Shown: positions 47,060 through 56,541, counted from the stretch's first letter. The stretch: DNA of 64,000 bases from VRUE01 sp963728835 (GCA_963728835.1 CAVSKZ010000002.1:62001-126000), one strand, 5' to 3'. Notes: generated by a model from the letters alone, not told the origin. Numbers and translations are program-made.

Positions 47060-49109
47060 GCGAGCAGCTCCTTTGCCGGCTTCGGCCACCCTGTCGGGGG
47101 TGAAGCCGAACTTGGTTTGAACGTCCTTCAGCGGCGCCGAGGTGCCGAAGGTGTGCATCCCGACCTTGACGCCGCCAGACCCAACGTAGCGATCCCAGCC
47201 CAGCGTCGAGGCCTCCTCGACCGAGACGCGGGCGGTGACGCGCCGGCGGCAGGACCTCGTCGCGGTAGGCGTGGTCCTGGCGGTCGAAGAGCTCCCAGCA
47301 GGGCAGGCTGACGACGCGCGAGCGGATCCCCTCGCCGCTCAGCTCCTCGTGCGCGCGCGAGGGCCAGCGCGACCTCGCTGCCGGTCGCGATCAGGATCAC
47401 CTCGGGCTCGCCGCCCTCGGCGTCGGCGAGCACGTAGCCGCCGCGCCGCAGGCCCTCGGCCGAGGCGTAGCGCGAGCGGTCGAGGACCGGCACGTCCTGG
47501 CGGGTGAGGACCAGGGCGACCGGCTGGTGGGTGCGGTCGAGCGCCACCCGCCAGGCCTCGGCGACCTCGTTGGCGTCGGCGGGGCGGATCACGTCGAGGC
47601 CGGGGATCGCCCGCAGCGAGGCGAGCTGCTCGACCGGCTGGTGGGTCGGGCCGTCCTCGCCGAGGCCGATCGAGTCGTGGGTGAAGACGTGGATCACCGG
47701 CAGCTCCATCAGCGCCGAGAGGCGGATCGCCGGCCGCGCGTAGTCGGAGAAGGTCAGGTAGGTCGACCAGAGCGGCCGCAGCTTGGAGAGCGAGAGGCCG
47801 TTGGAGATCGCCGCCGACTCGTGCTCGCGGATGCCGTAGTGGAGCTGGCGGCCGTCGTAGGCGCCGGGCTCGAAGTCGGCGGCGCCGTCGAAGGTCGAAG
47901 CGGACCGAGGTCGAGTCGGTGAGGTCGGCCGAGCCGGCGAGCAGCCAGGGCAGGCGCTCGCCGATCGCGTTCTCGACCTGCTGCGAGGCCTTGCGGGTGG
48001 CGATCCCCTTCTCGTCGGCGTCGAAGCTGGGGATCGCCGGCGTCCCAGCCCGCGGGCAGGTCGCGCCTCTGCATCGCCTCGATCTCGGCGGCGAGCTCGG
48101 CGTGTCTCTTCGGCGTACTCGGCGAGCAGCTCGCTCCCAGGCGGCGCTGCAGCTCGGCGCCGCGCTTGCCGATCCCGGCGGCGAAGTGCTCGCGGACGCC
48201 GTCGGGGACGAGGAACTGGGCGTCCTCGGGCCAGCCGTAGGCGCGCTTGGTCTCGCGCACCTCCTCCTCGCCGAGCGGCTCGCCGTGGGCGGCGGGGGTG
48301 TCGACCTTGTGCGGCGAGCCCCAGCCGATGTGGCTGTCGACGACGATCAGCGTCGGCCGTCCTCTCCTCGGCCTTGAACTCCTCGAAGGCGGTGGCGATC
48401 AGGTCGGTGTCGTTGGCGTCGCCGACCCGGGCGACGTTCCAGCCGTAGCCCATGAAGCGGGCGGCGACGTCGTCCTCGTAGGCGAGCTCGGTCTTGCCGT
48501 CGATCGTGATGTGGTTGTTGTCGTAGACCCAGCAGAGGTTGTCGAGCTTCAGGTGGCCGGCGATCGAGGCGGCTTCGCTGGAGACTCCCTCCATCAGGCA
48601 GCCGTCGCCGGCGATCGCGTAGACGTCGAAGTCGAAGAGGTCGAAGCCGGGCCGTAGCGGGCGCCCTGCCACTTCGAGGCGATCGCCATCCCGACCGAGG
48701 TGGCGACGCCCTGGCCGAGCGGGCCGGTCGTCGTCTCGACGCCGGAGGTCCAGCGGTACTCGGGGTGGCCGGGGGCGCGCGAGTCGAGCTGGCGGAAGCT
48801 TTCGATGTCCTTCAGCGAGACGGCCGGGTCGCCGACGACCTCGTAGTCGGGGTCGACCGCCCGCACGCCGGCGAGGTGGAGCAGCGAGTAGAGCAGCATC
48901 GAGGCGTGGCCGGCGGAGAGGACGAAGCGGTCGCGGCCGGGCCAGATCGGGTCGGCGGGGTCGAAGCGCAGGAAGCGCTGCCAGAGCGTGTAGGCGACCG
49001 GGGCCAGCGCCATCGGCGTGCCTGGGTGGCCCGAGTTGGCCTTCTGGATCGCGTCGATCGAAAGCGTGCGGATCGTGTTGATGCAGAGCTGGTCGATGTC
49101 GCGGTCCAT
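47056..49109 (-). CDS. tkt: Transketolase (several frame changes)
   Basis: About 684 residues, thiamine-diphosphate enzyme of the non-oxidative pentose-phosphate pathway. Blocks in order: NTIRTLSIDAIQKANSGHPG, FVLSAGHASMLLYSLLHL, TTGPLGQGVATSVGMA, AIAGDGCLMEGVSSEAASIA, DSHIGWGSPHKVDTPAA, HESAAISNGLSLSKLRP, HDSIGLGEDGPTHQPVEQL, HTFGTSAPLKDVQTKFGF. Frame changes occur near 48,655, 48,355, 48,135, 48,110, 47,900 and in the last 350 bases; at least two look like lost bases. The repaired end KELLA overlaps the tal start (ATGA). Start ATG 49109 or 49115. Confidence 0.85.
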
Positions 49110-49162
49110 CCGCATTCGATCCTATTAGGGCCGCCCGGGCGCCTCTGAGTTCGGGGTGGTTG

Positions 49163-49234
49163 GGGCCTCCGGGGGCGGGGTCCCCGGGCCGGCCTTCGGC
49201 CGGGAGTTCCCGGGGACCCCACCGCCGGAGGCCC
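49163..49234. repeat. Nested inverted repeat between the kinase gene and tkt
   Basis: 26-base arms (49,163-49,188 with 49,209-49,234) pairing at all but two or three positions, around a core CCGGCC-TTC-GGCCGG. Architecture matches the ICE leader repeats, but this copy is chromosomal. It lies 40 bases after the kinase stop and 54 before tkt, so it may terminate one or lead the other. Confidence 0.75.
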
Positions 49235-49274
49235 ATTGCGACCCAACGTCCATCTCACTTTGGGATGGCCTTTT

Positions 49275-51081
49275 TCAGGGTTCGATGCGGGTGACCGTGC
49301 CGTCGTCGTTGCTCGCGACCCAGACTGCGCTTGCGCCGACCGCGACGGCGCCGGGGTCCGAGGCGACGCCGATCGGGTCGCCGACGATCTCGCCGCTTCC
49401 GATGTCGATCCTGCTGACGGTCGCTTCGGCGGCGTTGGCGACCCAGACGGTGCTGGTGCCGGCGTCGATGCCGCCGGGCCGGGCTCCGACGGGGATCGGG
49501 TCGCCGAGGATCGCCCGCAGCGAAGGGTCGACGCGGGTGACCGTGCCGGAGCGGCTGTTGGCGACCCAGACCGAGTCCGCCGCCGACGGTGATCCCGGCC
49601 GGCCCGCGGCCGACCCGGATCGGCGCGCCCGGCACGGCGTCCGCCGAGGTCGATGCGGCGAACGGTCCCGGTGGAGGCGCTGCTCACCCAGACCGCGCCG
49701 GCGCCGGCGGCGAGTCGCAGCGGCGCCGCGTGAGGCGCGATGCCCCGCGCCGACCGGCCGGTTCGTCTCGGCGTCGATCGCGGTGATCCCGGCGCCGTCC
49801 TCGTCGGCGACCCAGAGCCGGCCGCCGCCGAAGGCGACCGCACCGGGGCGGCCGCCGACCTCGACTCGCGCGATCACCTGCCCGCCCGAGTCGATTCGCA
49901 GGACGTTGCCGGTGCGCGGGTTGGAGACCCAGACCGAGCCGGCGCCGATCGTCGACCCCGGACGACACCCCGCCCGAGGCCGGTCCGCTCGGTCACCTCG
50001 CAGAGTCTCCGAGTCGATCGCGGAGAGCGTGCCGTCGCGAGCGCTGGTCACCCAGACCTGCTCGGGCCGGCGGCCAGGCGCAGCGGCGGGTCGCCGACGG
50101 GGATCGGGTCGGAGACCGAGACGTCGTCGCCGCCGAGCAGGATGACCGCAAGAGCGACGGCACCGGCGAGCAGCGCGACCGAGGCGCCGAGCCATTGCCG
50201 GGCGCGGATGCTGACACGGGGTCTCCGCGTCGCCGGGCGCCGGCCCGACGCGCAGCGTCGGTCGGCTCGCTTCCGGCGGTGAGCACCCGGGTCGCCGCCG
50301 GAGCGGCGCCCTCGCGCTCCCGCGCCGCCTCGATCAGTCGCCGCGGCGCTCGGGTAGCGGTCGGCCGGGTCCTTGGCGACCGCCCGTTCGATCACGGCGT
50401 CGATTCCCTCCGGCATCTCCGGCTCGGCGTCGGCCTCCTGGCGCGCGTAGGGCGACGATCCCGGTCAGCGCCTCGTAGAGGACGCAGCCGAGCGAGTAGA
50501 CGTCGGCCGCGGGGCCCGACCTTCTCTCCCCGCCACTGCTCGGGCGACATGTACTCGACCGTGCCGACGATCGAGGCGCTGCTGCCGGCGTCGGTTCCCT
50601 CGATCGCCTTGGCCAGGCCGAAGTCCGAGAGGTAGGCGCGGTCTCCTTCGACCAGGATGTTGTGGGGCTTGACGTCGCGGTGGACGATGCCGGCGGCATG
50701 GGCGGCGTCGAGGGCGGCGGCGACCTGGCTGAGCAGGGCGATCGCCTGGGCGGGCTCGAGTGGGCCCTCGCGCCGGATCAGCTGACGCAGGTCGCCGCCC
50801 TCGACCAGGCGCATGGCGACGATCAGCTCGCCGTCCTCCTCGCGAGCGTCGTAGACGGGAACGACGCCGGGGTGGTCGAGGCGGGCGGCGAGGCGGGACT
50901 CGCGCAGGAACCGCTCGCGGAAGCCCGGCCGGCCGGCGAGCTCGTGGGCGATCACCTTCAGCGCGACGGGCCGTTCCAGCGCCACCTGCGTGGCCCGGTA
51001 GACGACGCCCATGCCGCCGCGCGCGATCAGCGCATCGATCCGGTAGCCGGCGAGCGTCGAACCGATTGAAGGCTCCCCCAC
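49275..51081 (-). CDS. Ser/Thr protein kinase with extracytoplasmic beta-propeller (several frame changes)
   Basis: Hanks-type kinase: glycine loop ARGGMGVVYRA, VALKVIAHEL (Lys), catalytic IVHRDVKPHNILVEG, LSDFGLAKA (DFG), GTVEYMSPEQW. A membrane helix (LGASVALLAGAVALAVILL) leads to a C-terminal propeller with repeated WVSNPRTGNVLRIDS, WVANSRSGTVTRVDP, WVANAAEATVSRIDI and WVASNDDGTVTRIEP. About 600 residues. Frame changes near 50,512, 50,450, 50,335, 50,215, 50,080, 49,960 and 49,720-49,570. Probably a receptor kinase whose propeller senses an external ligand. Confidence 0.85.
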
Positions 51082-51108
51082 GCGGCGGTTATACCGCCGT
51101 ACAACGAC

Positions 51109-51140
51109 GAAGGGCCCCCTCCCGGAGGAGGAGGCCCTTC
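51109..51140. terminator. Hairpin downstream of the PD40 gene
   Basis: GAAGGGCC/GGCCCTTC stem with extended GC-rich pairing and a small loop, 22 bases past the stop of the PD40 gene and before the divergently placed kinase start region. Confidence 0.6.
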
Positions 51141-51161
51141 GAGCTGGAGCCGGAGGGAGTC

Positions 51162-52247
51162 CTAACGCCGCACCGGCTGCCAGGCCATCACGGGGCCGAT
51201 CGTCACGGACACGCCACCGCTTGTGTGGCTGCCTGCCGCGACGTAGGAACGGCGGCCCGTGGCGACGTCGATCACCGAGAGGGCCTCTTCTTCGTCTCCG
51301 GCGGTGAAGGCGGCTACCTGGCGCCCGTCGGAGGAGAAGACCGCGTTGGTCTTGGCCTGGTCGGGAAGCTCCGCGAGCTTGCGGCCCTTGCCGCCCAGCT
51401 GCTTTACCCAGAGGCCCTGGTCGCGCCGGAAGAGCAGCGTGCCGCCTTTGGCGGTGGCGTCCTCGACGTAGGCCGAGCCGACGCCTGCGATCAGCTTGCG
51501 GGCTTTCCTGCCGTCGCTGCGCATCGTGAATATGTCCGCGAAGGCGCTTGGGCCTTCCGTGCTCTCGCCGCGACTGAAGACGATCGTCGCGCCGAGGTGG
51601 CGGGGGGCGAAGTCGTCCCGGCCGGTACGGGTGAGCCGGACCAGCCTGGCCCCCGACGGCCGCACCGAGTAGACGTCGTCGGCCGTGCCGCCGCCGGTCA
51701 CGGCGGCGCTGCGGACGAAGGCGATGCTGCGCCCGGTCGGCGAGAAGGACGCTTCGTGCTCGTCGGCGGAGGAGGTGGCGAGCCGGTGCAGTCCGGCGCC
51801 TCCCGACTTGACCGTGTAGAGGTCCCGCGGCGCCCCGGCCGTGGCGCGACGCTCGAAGACGACGAGCCTGCCGTTGGGCGAGACGACCGGGCGCGAGTCG
51901 AGCTCGGCGCCGCTGGTCAGCCGGCGCTGCCCCGAGCCGTCGGCCCGCATCGCGTAGATGTCACCCGCCCGCACGAAGGCGATCGTCGTGCCGTCGGCGG
52001 AGAAGGACGGTTCGCTGTCGGTCGGGTCTTCGGTGAGCTGGTTGAGATGGTTGTCGCGGACTGCGAAGAGGCCGCCTTCCGGCGCTTTCGGCTCGGTTTT
52101 TTTGCCTTCGACTTCGTCGCCGCCTTTGTCGACGGTGACTTTCGAGAAGACGATCGCGCCGGCTTTCCCCGCAGCAGCCGAGGCGGTTGCGGGAACGGCC
52201 ATCGCGAGGACGATCAGAAATGCGGCTATGAGCTTTGAGTTGAACAT
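51162..52247 (-). CDS. Exported PD40/TolB-like beta-propeller protein
   Basis: A 361-residue protein from ATG 52247 (GGGGAG upstream). Signal peptide KLIAAFLIVLAMAVPATASA. The mature part has six or so PD40 blades with the recurring pattern PSFSADGTTIAFVRAGDIYA, PVVSPNGRLVVFERR, ASFSPTGRSIAFVRS and AVFSSDGRQVAAFTAGD. Periplasmic or surface protein of unknown ligand. A 20-bp palindrome lies upstream at 52,378-52,424. Confidence 0.85.
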   Translation of the reverse strand: MFNSKLIAAFLIVLAMAVPATASAAAGKAGAIVFSKVTVDKGGDEVEGKKTEPKAPEGGLFAVRDNHLNQLTEDPTDSEPSFSADGTTIAFVRAGDIYAMRADGSGQRRLTSGAELDSRPVVSPNGRLVVFERRATAGAPRDLYTVKSGGAGLHRLATSSADEHEASFSPTGRSIAFVRSAAVTGGGTADDVYSVRPSGARLVRLTRTGRDDFAPRHLGATIVFSRGESTEGPSAFADIFTMRSDGRKARKLIAGVGSAYVEDATAKGGTLLFRRDQGLWVKQLGGKGRKLAELPDQAKTNAVFSSDGRQVAAFTAGDEEEALSVIDVATGRRSYVAAGSHTSGGVSVTIGPVMAWQPVRR

Positions 52248-52377
52248 CGGACTCCCCTTTCGGGCGGTTGCATTTGCACAACCGATGCTCGGTGACGCAG
52301 CCGTGCATGAAAACGACAGTTGCTGCCTCAGCCGAGCCACGTATGGCCCGGTCCGAGCCACCCCCTCCTCCCATCAG

Positions 52378-52424
52378 GTGAATCTGCGTTCACCGACACA
52401 TAGCGTCGGTGAACGCAGATTCAC
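52378..52424. repeat. 20-bp perfect palindrome with 7-base loop
   Basis: Arms GTGAATCTGCGTTCACCGAC (52,378-52,397) and its exact complement (52,405-52,424), loop ACATAGC. Begins nine bases past the FHA gene stop and lies upstream of the PD40 gene. No T-run. Confidence 0.9.
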
Positions 52425-52432
52425 AATGGTTT

Positions 52433-53020
52433 TCAGCCAGCGCGGTCGAGGCCGAGCTCGATCACGCGGGCGGCGATCAGCCGGGGGCGCTCGCGGCCGG
52501 CGTCGCCGGGAACGTCGAGCTTGGCGGCGAGCGCGTCGAGGCGGCGCTGGGCGGTGCGCTCGCTGACGTGGAGCGCCCCGGCCAGCTCGGCGCGGGTGGC
52601 GGGGCGGCCGGCGAAAGCCCCCGCGCTGCGGTACGGGGCGACGAGTGCCGCCGCCGTCTCCCTCTCCTCTTCGTTGAGCGCGACCGAGGGCGCGGCGGCG
52701 GCCACGGTGCCGCCGGCACGGCCGGGGACCGGGTCGGAGACTTCGAGTCGCTGCCTGCCGACTGTGAGCGTGTCGCCGTCGCGCAGGCGCCGCGGGCGGT
52801 CGAGTGGCTCGCCGTTCAGGGCCGTCCCGTTGCGGCTGTCGAGGTCGGTAGCCATCAGCACCCCGCCCCGATTCTCGATCTCGAGGTGGTTCCAGGAGAC
52901 CGCCTCGTCGTCGATCGCGACGTCGGCCTGCGGGTCCCGGCCGACCACGGTCTTGCCCGCTGGCAGGGCAACCGAGCGCGGCTCTCCTCCCTCGCCCGTC
53001 AGCCAGATCCGCGCATCCAT
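52433..53020 (-). CDS. FHA-domain protein with C-terminal winged helix
   Basis: A 195-residue protein. Residues 1-95 are a forkhead-associated domain that binds phospho-threonine: KTVVGRDPQADVAIDD, SWNHLEIENRGG, DLDSRNGTALNGEPL. A linker is followed by a helical DNA-binding-like domain (TRAELAGALHVSERTAQRRL, DALAAKLDVP). It could translate Ser/Thr kinase signals, perhaps from the kinase encoded nearby, into transcription. Palindromes flank the gene on both sides. Confidence 0.85.
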   Translation of the reverse strand: MDARIWLTGEGGEPRSVALPAGKTVVGRDPQADVAIDDEAVSWNHLEIENRGGVLMATDLDSRNGTALNGEPLDRPRRLRDGDTLTVGRQRLEVSDPVPGRAGGTVAAAAPSVALNEEERETAAALVAPYRSAGAFAGRPATRAELAGALHVSERTAQRRLDALAAKLDVPGDAGRERPRLIAARVIELGLDRAG

Positions 53021-53044
53021 CTAACCGCGAGCATAGATATCGAT

Positions 53045-53094
53045 GCTGACTTCGTCGTTAGGTACGCATATACATCCCTAAACACGAAGTCAGC
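53045..53094. repeat. Palindrome in the FHA-rpiA divergent region
   Basis: Arms GCTGACTTCGT (53,045-53,055) and ACGAAGTCAGC (53,084-53,094), extended by TTAGG/CCTAA after two mismatches; the AT-rich loop contains CATATACAT. Lies between the divergent starts at 53,020 and 53,120. Confidence 0.8.
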
Positions 53095-53119
53095 GGGGGT
53101 GGGAATAGAGTGCGGCGCC

Positions 53120-53771
53120 GTGGGCGGTGCCGACGAGGAGAAGCGGATCGCGGCCGAGGCGGCGGCGGAGCTGGTCGAGGACGGAATGACCCTCGGGACT
53201 GGGGACGGGATCGACCGTCGCCCACCTGCTGCCGGCGATCGCCGCCCGCGGACTGGGCGGCATCCGCTGCGTGGCGACCTCGGTGGCGACCGAGGAGCAG
53301 GCGCGGGGGCTGGGCATTCCGGTCGAGGAGTTCAGCACGCTGGAGCGGCTCGACCTCGCGATCGACGGCACCGATCAGGTGACCCCGGACGGCTGGCTGA
53401 TCAAGGGCGGCGGGGGCGCCCACCTGCGCGAGAAGATCGTCGCCGCCGCCGCCGAGCGCTTCGTCGTCATCTCCGACTCGAGCAAGCCCGTCGACGCGCT
53501 CACAGCGCCGGTGCCGCTGGAGCTCTTCGCCTTCGGCCTGCGCTCGACCCTCGCCCGGCTCGGCCCCGAGGTCGAGCTGCGCGACGCCCCGCGCAGCCCC
53601 GACGACGGCGTGATCGCCGACTATCGCGGTGGGATCGGCGACCCGGCGGCGCTCGCGGCTCGCCTAGAGGCCGACCCCGGAATCGCCGCCCACGGCCTCT
53701 TTCCGCCGGTTATGGTGAGCGAGCTGCTGGTGGGGAGCGGAGGCGCAGTGACCAGGTCCACGTTCAGCTGA
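53120..53771 (+). CDS. rpiA: Ribose-5-phosphate isomerase A (one +1 frame change)
   Basis: About 216 residues from GTG 53120. N-terminus ADEEKRIAAEAAAELVEDGM; repaired GLGTGSTVAHLLPAIA is the substrate-binding loop; then DLAIDGTDQVTPDGWLIKGG and LREKIVAAAAERFVVISDSSK, all RpiA hallmarks. The shift lies in CTCGGGACTGGG near 53,203; dropping one G restores the GLGTGST motif exactly. Interconverts ribose-5- and ribulose-5-phosphate. Confidence 0.88.
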
Positions 53772-53778
53772 GAGAAGC

Positions 53779-54336
53779 TCACCGAGACGAGCCGGTGTCG
53801 AGCGGGATCAGGCTCTCGAGCCGGCGAACGGCCGGGTCGTCGGGGCCGACGAGCTCGGCGATCGTCGTCGCCGCCGCATCGATGTCCTCCGGAGTGGCCT
53901 GGGCTATCGCCTCCAGATCGGCCCAATCCTTGGTGCGGTCGAAGAAGGCCTTGAAGATCGCCAGGGAGGCGCAGTCGAGGACAGGTATGTCTCGACCGGC
54001 CAGGGGAACCCAGACGATCGCCGCCGCGACCGCCCGGTGCAGGGGAAGGTTGTTGAGGAATACGTCCACCGGCGTCCCATCCCAGTCGAGGCGCGCCTGT
54101 CCCTCGCGCTCGACCGTGGATATGTCCTCCGGCGTGACCCTCACACCGTCGGGCATGTGGGCGAGCGTTTGCCCGGCTCTGGCGGCGTCTACGAAGATGT
54201 TCACATCCAGGTCGCGCGTGCCCCGCGGTTCCTCGGTGCAGTAGGCGAGGGCGATCGCGCCCCCGAAGGCGTGCGGGATGCTCGCCTCGGTGAGCGAGTC
54301 GTGGATGGCGAAGAGCTTTTCGACGAGCGCGCTCAA
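53779..54336 (-). CDS. Nucleotidyltransferase toxin-like protein
   Basis: A 185-residue protein with the minimal nucleotidyltransferase signature AFGGAIALAYC and RGTRDLDVNIFVD (G-G then D-x-D), and a third acidic residue in TPVDVFLNN. The rest fits AbiEii/DUF1814-type transferases. Its ATG overlaps the stop of an upstream helix-turn-helix gene (ATGA), the usual order of antitoxin then toxin. Toxicity is inferred from family and arrangement. Confidence 0.75.
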   Translation of the reverse strand: MSALVEKLFAIHDSLTEASIPHAFGGAIALAYCTEEPRGTRDLDVNIFVDAARAGQTLAHMPDGVRVTPEDISTVEREGQARLDWDGTPVDVFLNNLPLHRAVAAAIVWVPLAGRDIPVLDCASLAIFKAFFDRTKDWADLEAIAQATPEDIDAAATTIAELVGPDDPAVRRLESLIPLDTGSSR

Positions 54337-54686
54337 CCCAAGGCCCCCCTGGCGGCAAGGCGATCGGCGAGCCTCGGATACTTCATTTCCGGCTTGGGCC
54401 GGAACGGCAAGGCCTCCGCGAGATCGAGCACTTCGACGAGGATGCGCCCGGCTCTGTCGGCATCCACAGGCGGCCTGCGACGACCGAGCCGCAACTCGAA
54501 TCCTCCTGCCGCCGCCAAACGGGCGAGCGCGTCCGCGCCGGGCTCGCGACTTCCCCTCAGGTAGGCATTGACCACCGAACGCGGCAAGCCCGACCGCCGT
54601 GCCAGCTCGGCCTGGCTGAAGCCGCTGCGATCCCTTATCTGCTTGACGAGAGAGGCGGCCGGGGTCACCGGCCTCATCGATGCCAT
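54333..54686 (-). CDS. Helix-turn-helix antitoxin-like regulator
   Basis: A 117-residue protein (start ATG 54686 or 54677). XRE-like domain: LVKQIRDRSGFSQAELARRS, GLPRSVVNAYLRGSREP, ADALARLAAAGGFEL. The C-terminal 45 residues would contact the partner. Two direct repeats with EcoRI-like centres lie immediately upstream and probably form its autoregulatory operator. Confidence 0.77.
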   Translation of the reverse strand: MASMRPVTPAASLVKQIRDRSGFSQAELARRSGLPRSVVNAYLRGSREPGADALARLAAAGGFELRLGRRRPPVDADRAGRILVEVLDLAEALPFRPKPEMKYPRLADRLAARGALG

Positions 54687-54697
54687 GGGAAGATGTT

Positions 54698-54735
54698 ATC
54701 GAATTCGCTAACGGCCGTAAGCGAATACGCTAACG
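54698..54735. promoter_or_regulatory. Operator-like direct repeats before the HTH-NTase pair
   Basis: ATCGAATTCGCTAACG (54,698-54,713) and AGCGAATACGCTAACG (54,720-54,735) match at 13 of 16 bases with a 22-base period, about two helical turns, just upstream of the antitoxin-like start. Each centre CGAATTCG or CGAATACG is nearly palindromic. Confidence 0.6.
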
Positions 54736-55404
54736 CTACGAACTTGCGGCTTCGTCGGCCACCACGGTCATGCTGGGGTTCTGGACGCGGCCGGCAGGGA
54801 TCAAGGGGTCGCCGGTGAGGAGCTGGGCGAGGGCGTCGCGCTTGTCGGGGCCGGTGACGAGCCAGACGATCTGGCGGGCTTCGGCCAGGGCCGGGAAGGT
54901 GAGGGTCATGCGGCGGTGGTCCTGGTAGGCGGTCTCGGTCAGGGCGACGCGGCGGTCGGTTACCTCCAGCACCGGATCGCCGGGGACGAGCGAGGCGGTG
55001 TGACCGTCGGGGCCGAGGCCGAGGTGGACGCAGTCGAGGGGCTCCGGGAGCGAGCTTTCGTAGTCGCGAGCTGCGCCCTCCAGGTCGCGCTGAGTAACCG
55101 GCATCGGCCGCAGCATCGCCTGGTGGTCCATCGAGAGGCCGAGCACCATGTGGGTGAGGTTGCGGTCCTCGCTGCCCGGCGAGGCGATCCGCTCGTCGAC
55201 CTGGAACAGCTCGGTCCGCTCCCAGGGCATCGCCTCGTCCTCACCCAGGATCGCCAGCATCGCCCAGGGGCTGCGCCCGCCGCTCATCGCCAGCGAGAAG
55301 GCGTCGCGCTCGGCGACCGCTGCGACGCCGGCCTCGGAGATCAGCTCGGCCGCCCGGCGTGCCGCGGCCTTTTCGTCGGCGACGACTTGGAGATCGATGG
55401 CCAT
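54736..55404 (-). CDS. pgl: 6-phosphogluconolactonase
   Basis: A 222-residue enzyme that hydrolyses 6-phosphogluconolactone in the oxidative pentose-phosphate pathway. Motifs: FSLAMSGGRSPWAML, ELFQVDERIASPGSEDRNL, HLGLGPDGHTASLVPGD. Lies 16 bases downstream of gnd on the same strand, so the two are probably co-transcribed. Confidence 0.92.
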   Translation of the reverse strand: MAIDLQVVADEKAAARRAAELISEAGVAAVAERDAFSLAMSGGRSPWAMLAILGEDEAMPWERTELFQVDERIASPGSEDRNLTHMVLGLSMDHQAMLRPMPVTQRDLEGAARDYESSLPEPLDCVHLGLGPDGHTASLVPGDPVLEVTDRRVALTETAYQDHRRMTLTFPALAEARQIVWLVTGPDKRDALAQLLTGDPLIPAGRVQNPSMTVVADEAASS

Positions 55405-55420
55405 GGGGGTGCGCTCGAAC

Positions 55421-56437
55421 CTAGGAGGGCTTCTCGTCGTGGCCGCCGAACTGCTTGCGCATCGCGGAGAGCACCTTGCCGGAGAAGTCGTCGAGGCCGC
55501 GCGAGGAGAAGCGCTCGTACAGCGCCGTGGTGAGGACGGGCGCGGGCACGCCCTCGTCGATCGCCGCGATCGATGTCCAGCGGCCCTCGCCGGAGTCCGA
55601 AACCCGGCCGGCGAAGCCGGAGAGGTCGGGCGATTCCTGCATCGAGGCGGCGGTCAGGTCGAGAAGCCAGGACCCGATCACGCTGCCCCGCCGCCAGACC
55701 TCGGCCACCTCGGGAAGGTCGAGGTCGTACTGGTAGTACTCGGGCTGCTCCATCGGCGCGGTCTCGGCGTCGGCCTCGCGCTCGACCTTGCCCGCGTCCG
55801 CGTTCTCGAGGATGTTGAAACCCTCGGCGTAGGCGGCCATCACGCCGTACTCGATTCCGTTGTGGACCATCTTCACGAAGTGCCCGGCGCCGCCCGGCCC
55901 GCAGTGCAGGTAGCCGTTCTCGGAGGCGGACGGCTCCCCCGAGCGACCCGGCGTGCGCTCGGCCGACTCGACGCCGGGCGCAAGCGAGGCGAAGATCGGG
56001 TCTAGCCGCTGCACCGCTGCGTCGGGGCCACCGATCATCAGGCAGTAGCCGCGATCGAGGCCGAAGACGCCGCCGCTGGTGCCGCAGTCGACGAAGTCGA
56101 CCTCCTGCTCGCGCAGCTGCGCGGCGCGGCGGATGTCGTCGCGATAGTAGGAGTTGCCGCCGTCGACGATTGCGTCGCCGGGATCGAGCACGGCGGCGAC
56201 ATCGGCGATCGTCTTCTCGGTGATCCCGCCGGCCGGGACCATCACCCAGACCGAACGCGGGGCGCTCAGCTTCGAGGCGAGCTCCTGCAGCGATGCGACG
56301 CCCTCCGCACCCTCGCCGGCCAGCTCGGAGACGACGTCGGGGTTGACGTCGTAGGCGACGATGCGGTGGCCGTCGCGCATCAGCCGCCGCGCCATGTTGG
56401 CGCCCATGCGACCGAGCCCGACCATTCCCAGGTCCAT
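55421..56437 (-). CDS. gnd: 6-phosphogluconate dehydrogenase, decarboxylating (short form)
   Basis: A 338-residue dehydrogenase making ribulose-5-phosphate and CO2. The Rossmann start GMVGLGRMGANMARRLM, substrate motifs DGGNSYYRDD, CGTSGGVFGLDRGYCLMIGG and HFVKMVHNGIEYG are intact. Length fits the short GndA-like class that often uses NAD. Divergent from zwf across a 132-base region containing a palindrome. Confidence 0.92.
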   Translation of the reverse strand: MDLGMVGLGRMGANMARRLMRDGHRIVAYDVNPDVVSELAGEGAEGVASLQELASKLSAPRSVWVMVPAGGITEKTIADVAAVLDPGDAIVDGGNSYYRDDIRRAAQLREQEVDFVDCGTSGGVFGLDRGYCLMIGGPDAAVQRLDPIFASLAPGVESAERTPGRSGEPSASENGYLHCGPGGAGHFVKMVHNGIEYGVMAAYAEGFNILENADAGKVEREADAETAPMEQPEYYQYDLDLPEVAEVWRRGSVIGSWLLDLTAASMQESPDLSGFAGRVSDSGEGRWTSIAAIDEGVPAPVLTTALYERFSSRGLDDFSGKVLSAMRKQFGGHDEKPS

Positions 56438-56497
56438 GCCTCAACCCTACGGGAGCCAGCCGACGGCTGACCATCCACGAACCTGCGTGTCCAGGGG

Positions 56498-56541
56498 GTG
56501 TCTGAGCTTGACCACCCATAGGGGGGCATAAGCTCAGACAC
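56498..56541. repeat. Palindrome in the gnd-zwf divergent region
   Basis: Arms GTGTCTGAGCTT (56,498-56,509) and AAGCTCAGACAC (56,530-56,541), with a secondary CCACCC-ATA-GGGGGG structure in the loop. Centrally placed between the divergent starts. Confidence 0.8.

Noticed and set aside
52409..54244. A 611-codon plus-strand open frame spanning the FHA gene, rpiA and the nucleotidyltransferase gene
   Set aside because: It reads antisense through two well-supported genes and has no family features; high GC keeps antisense frames open. Only a stretch near 53,120-53,205 is real, as the start of rpiA.
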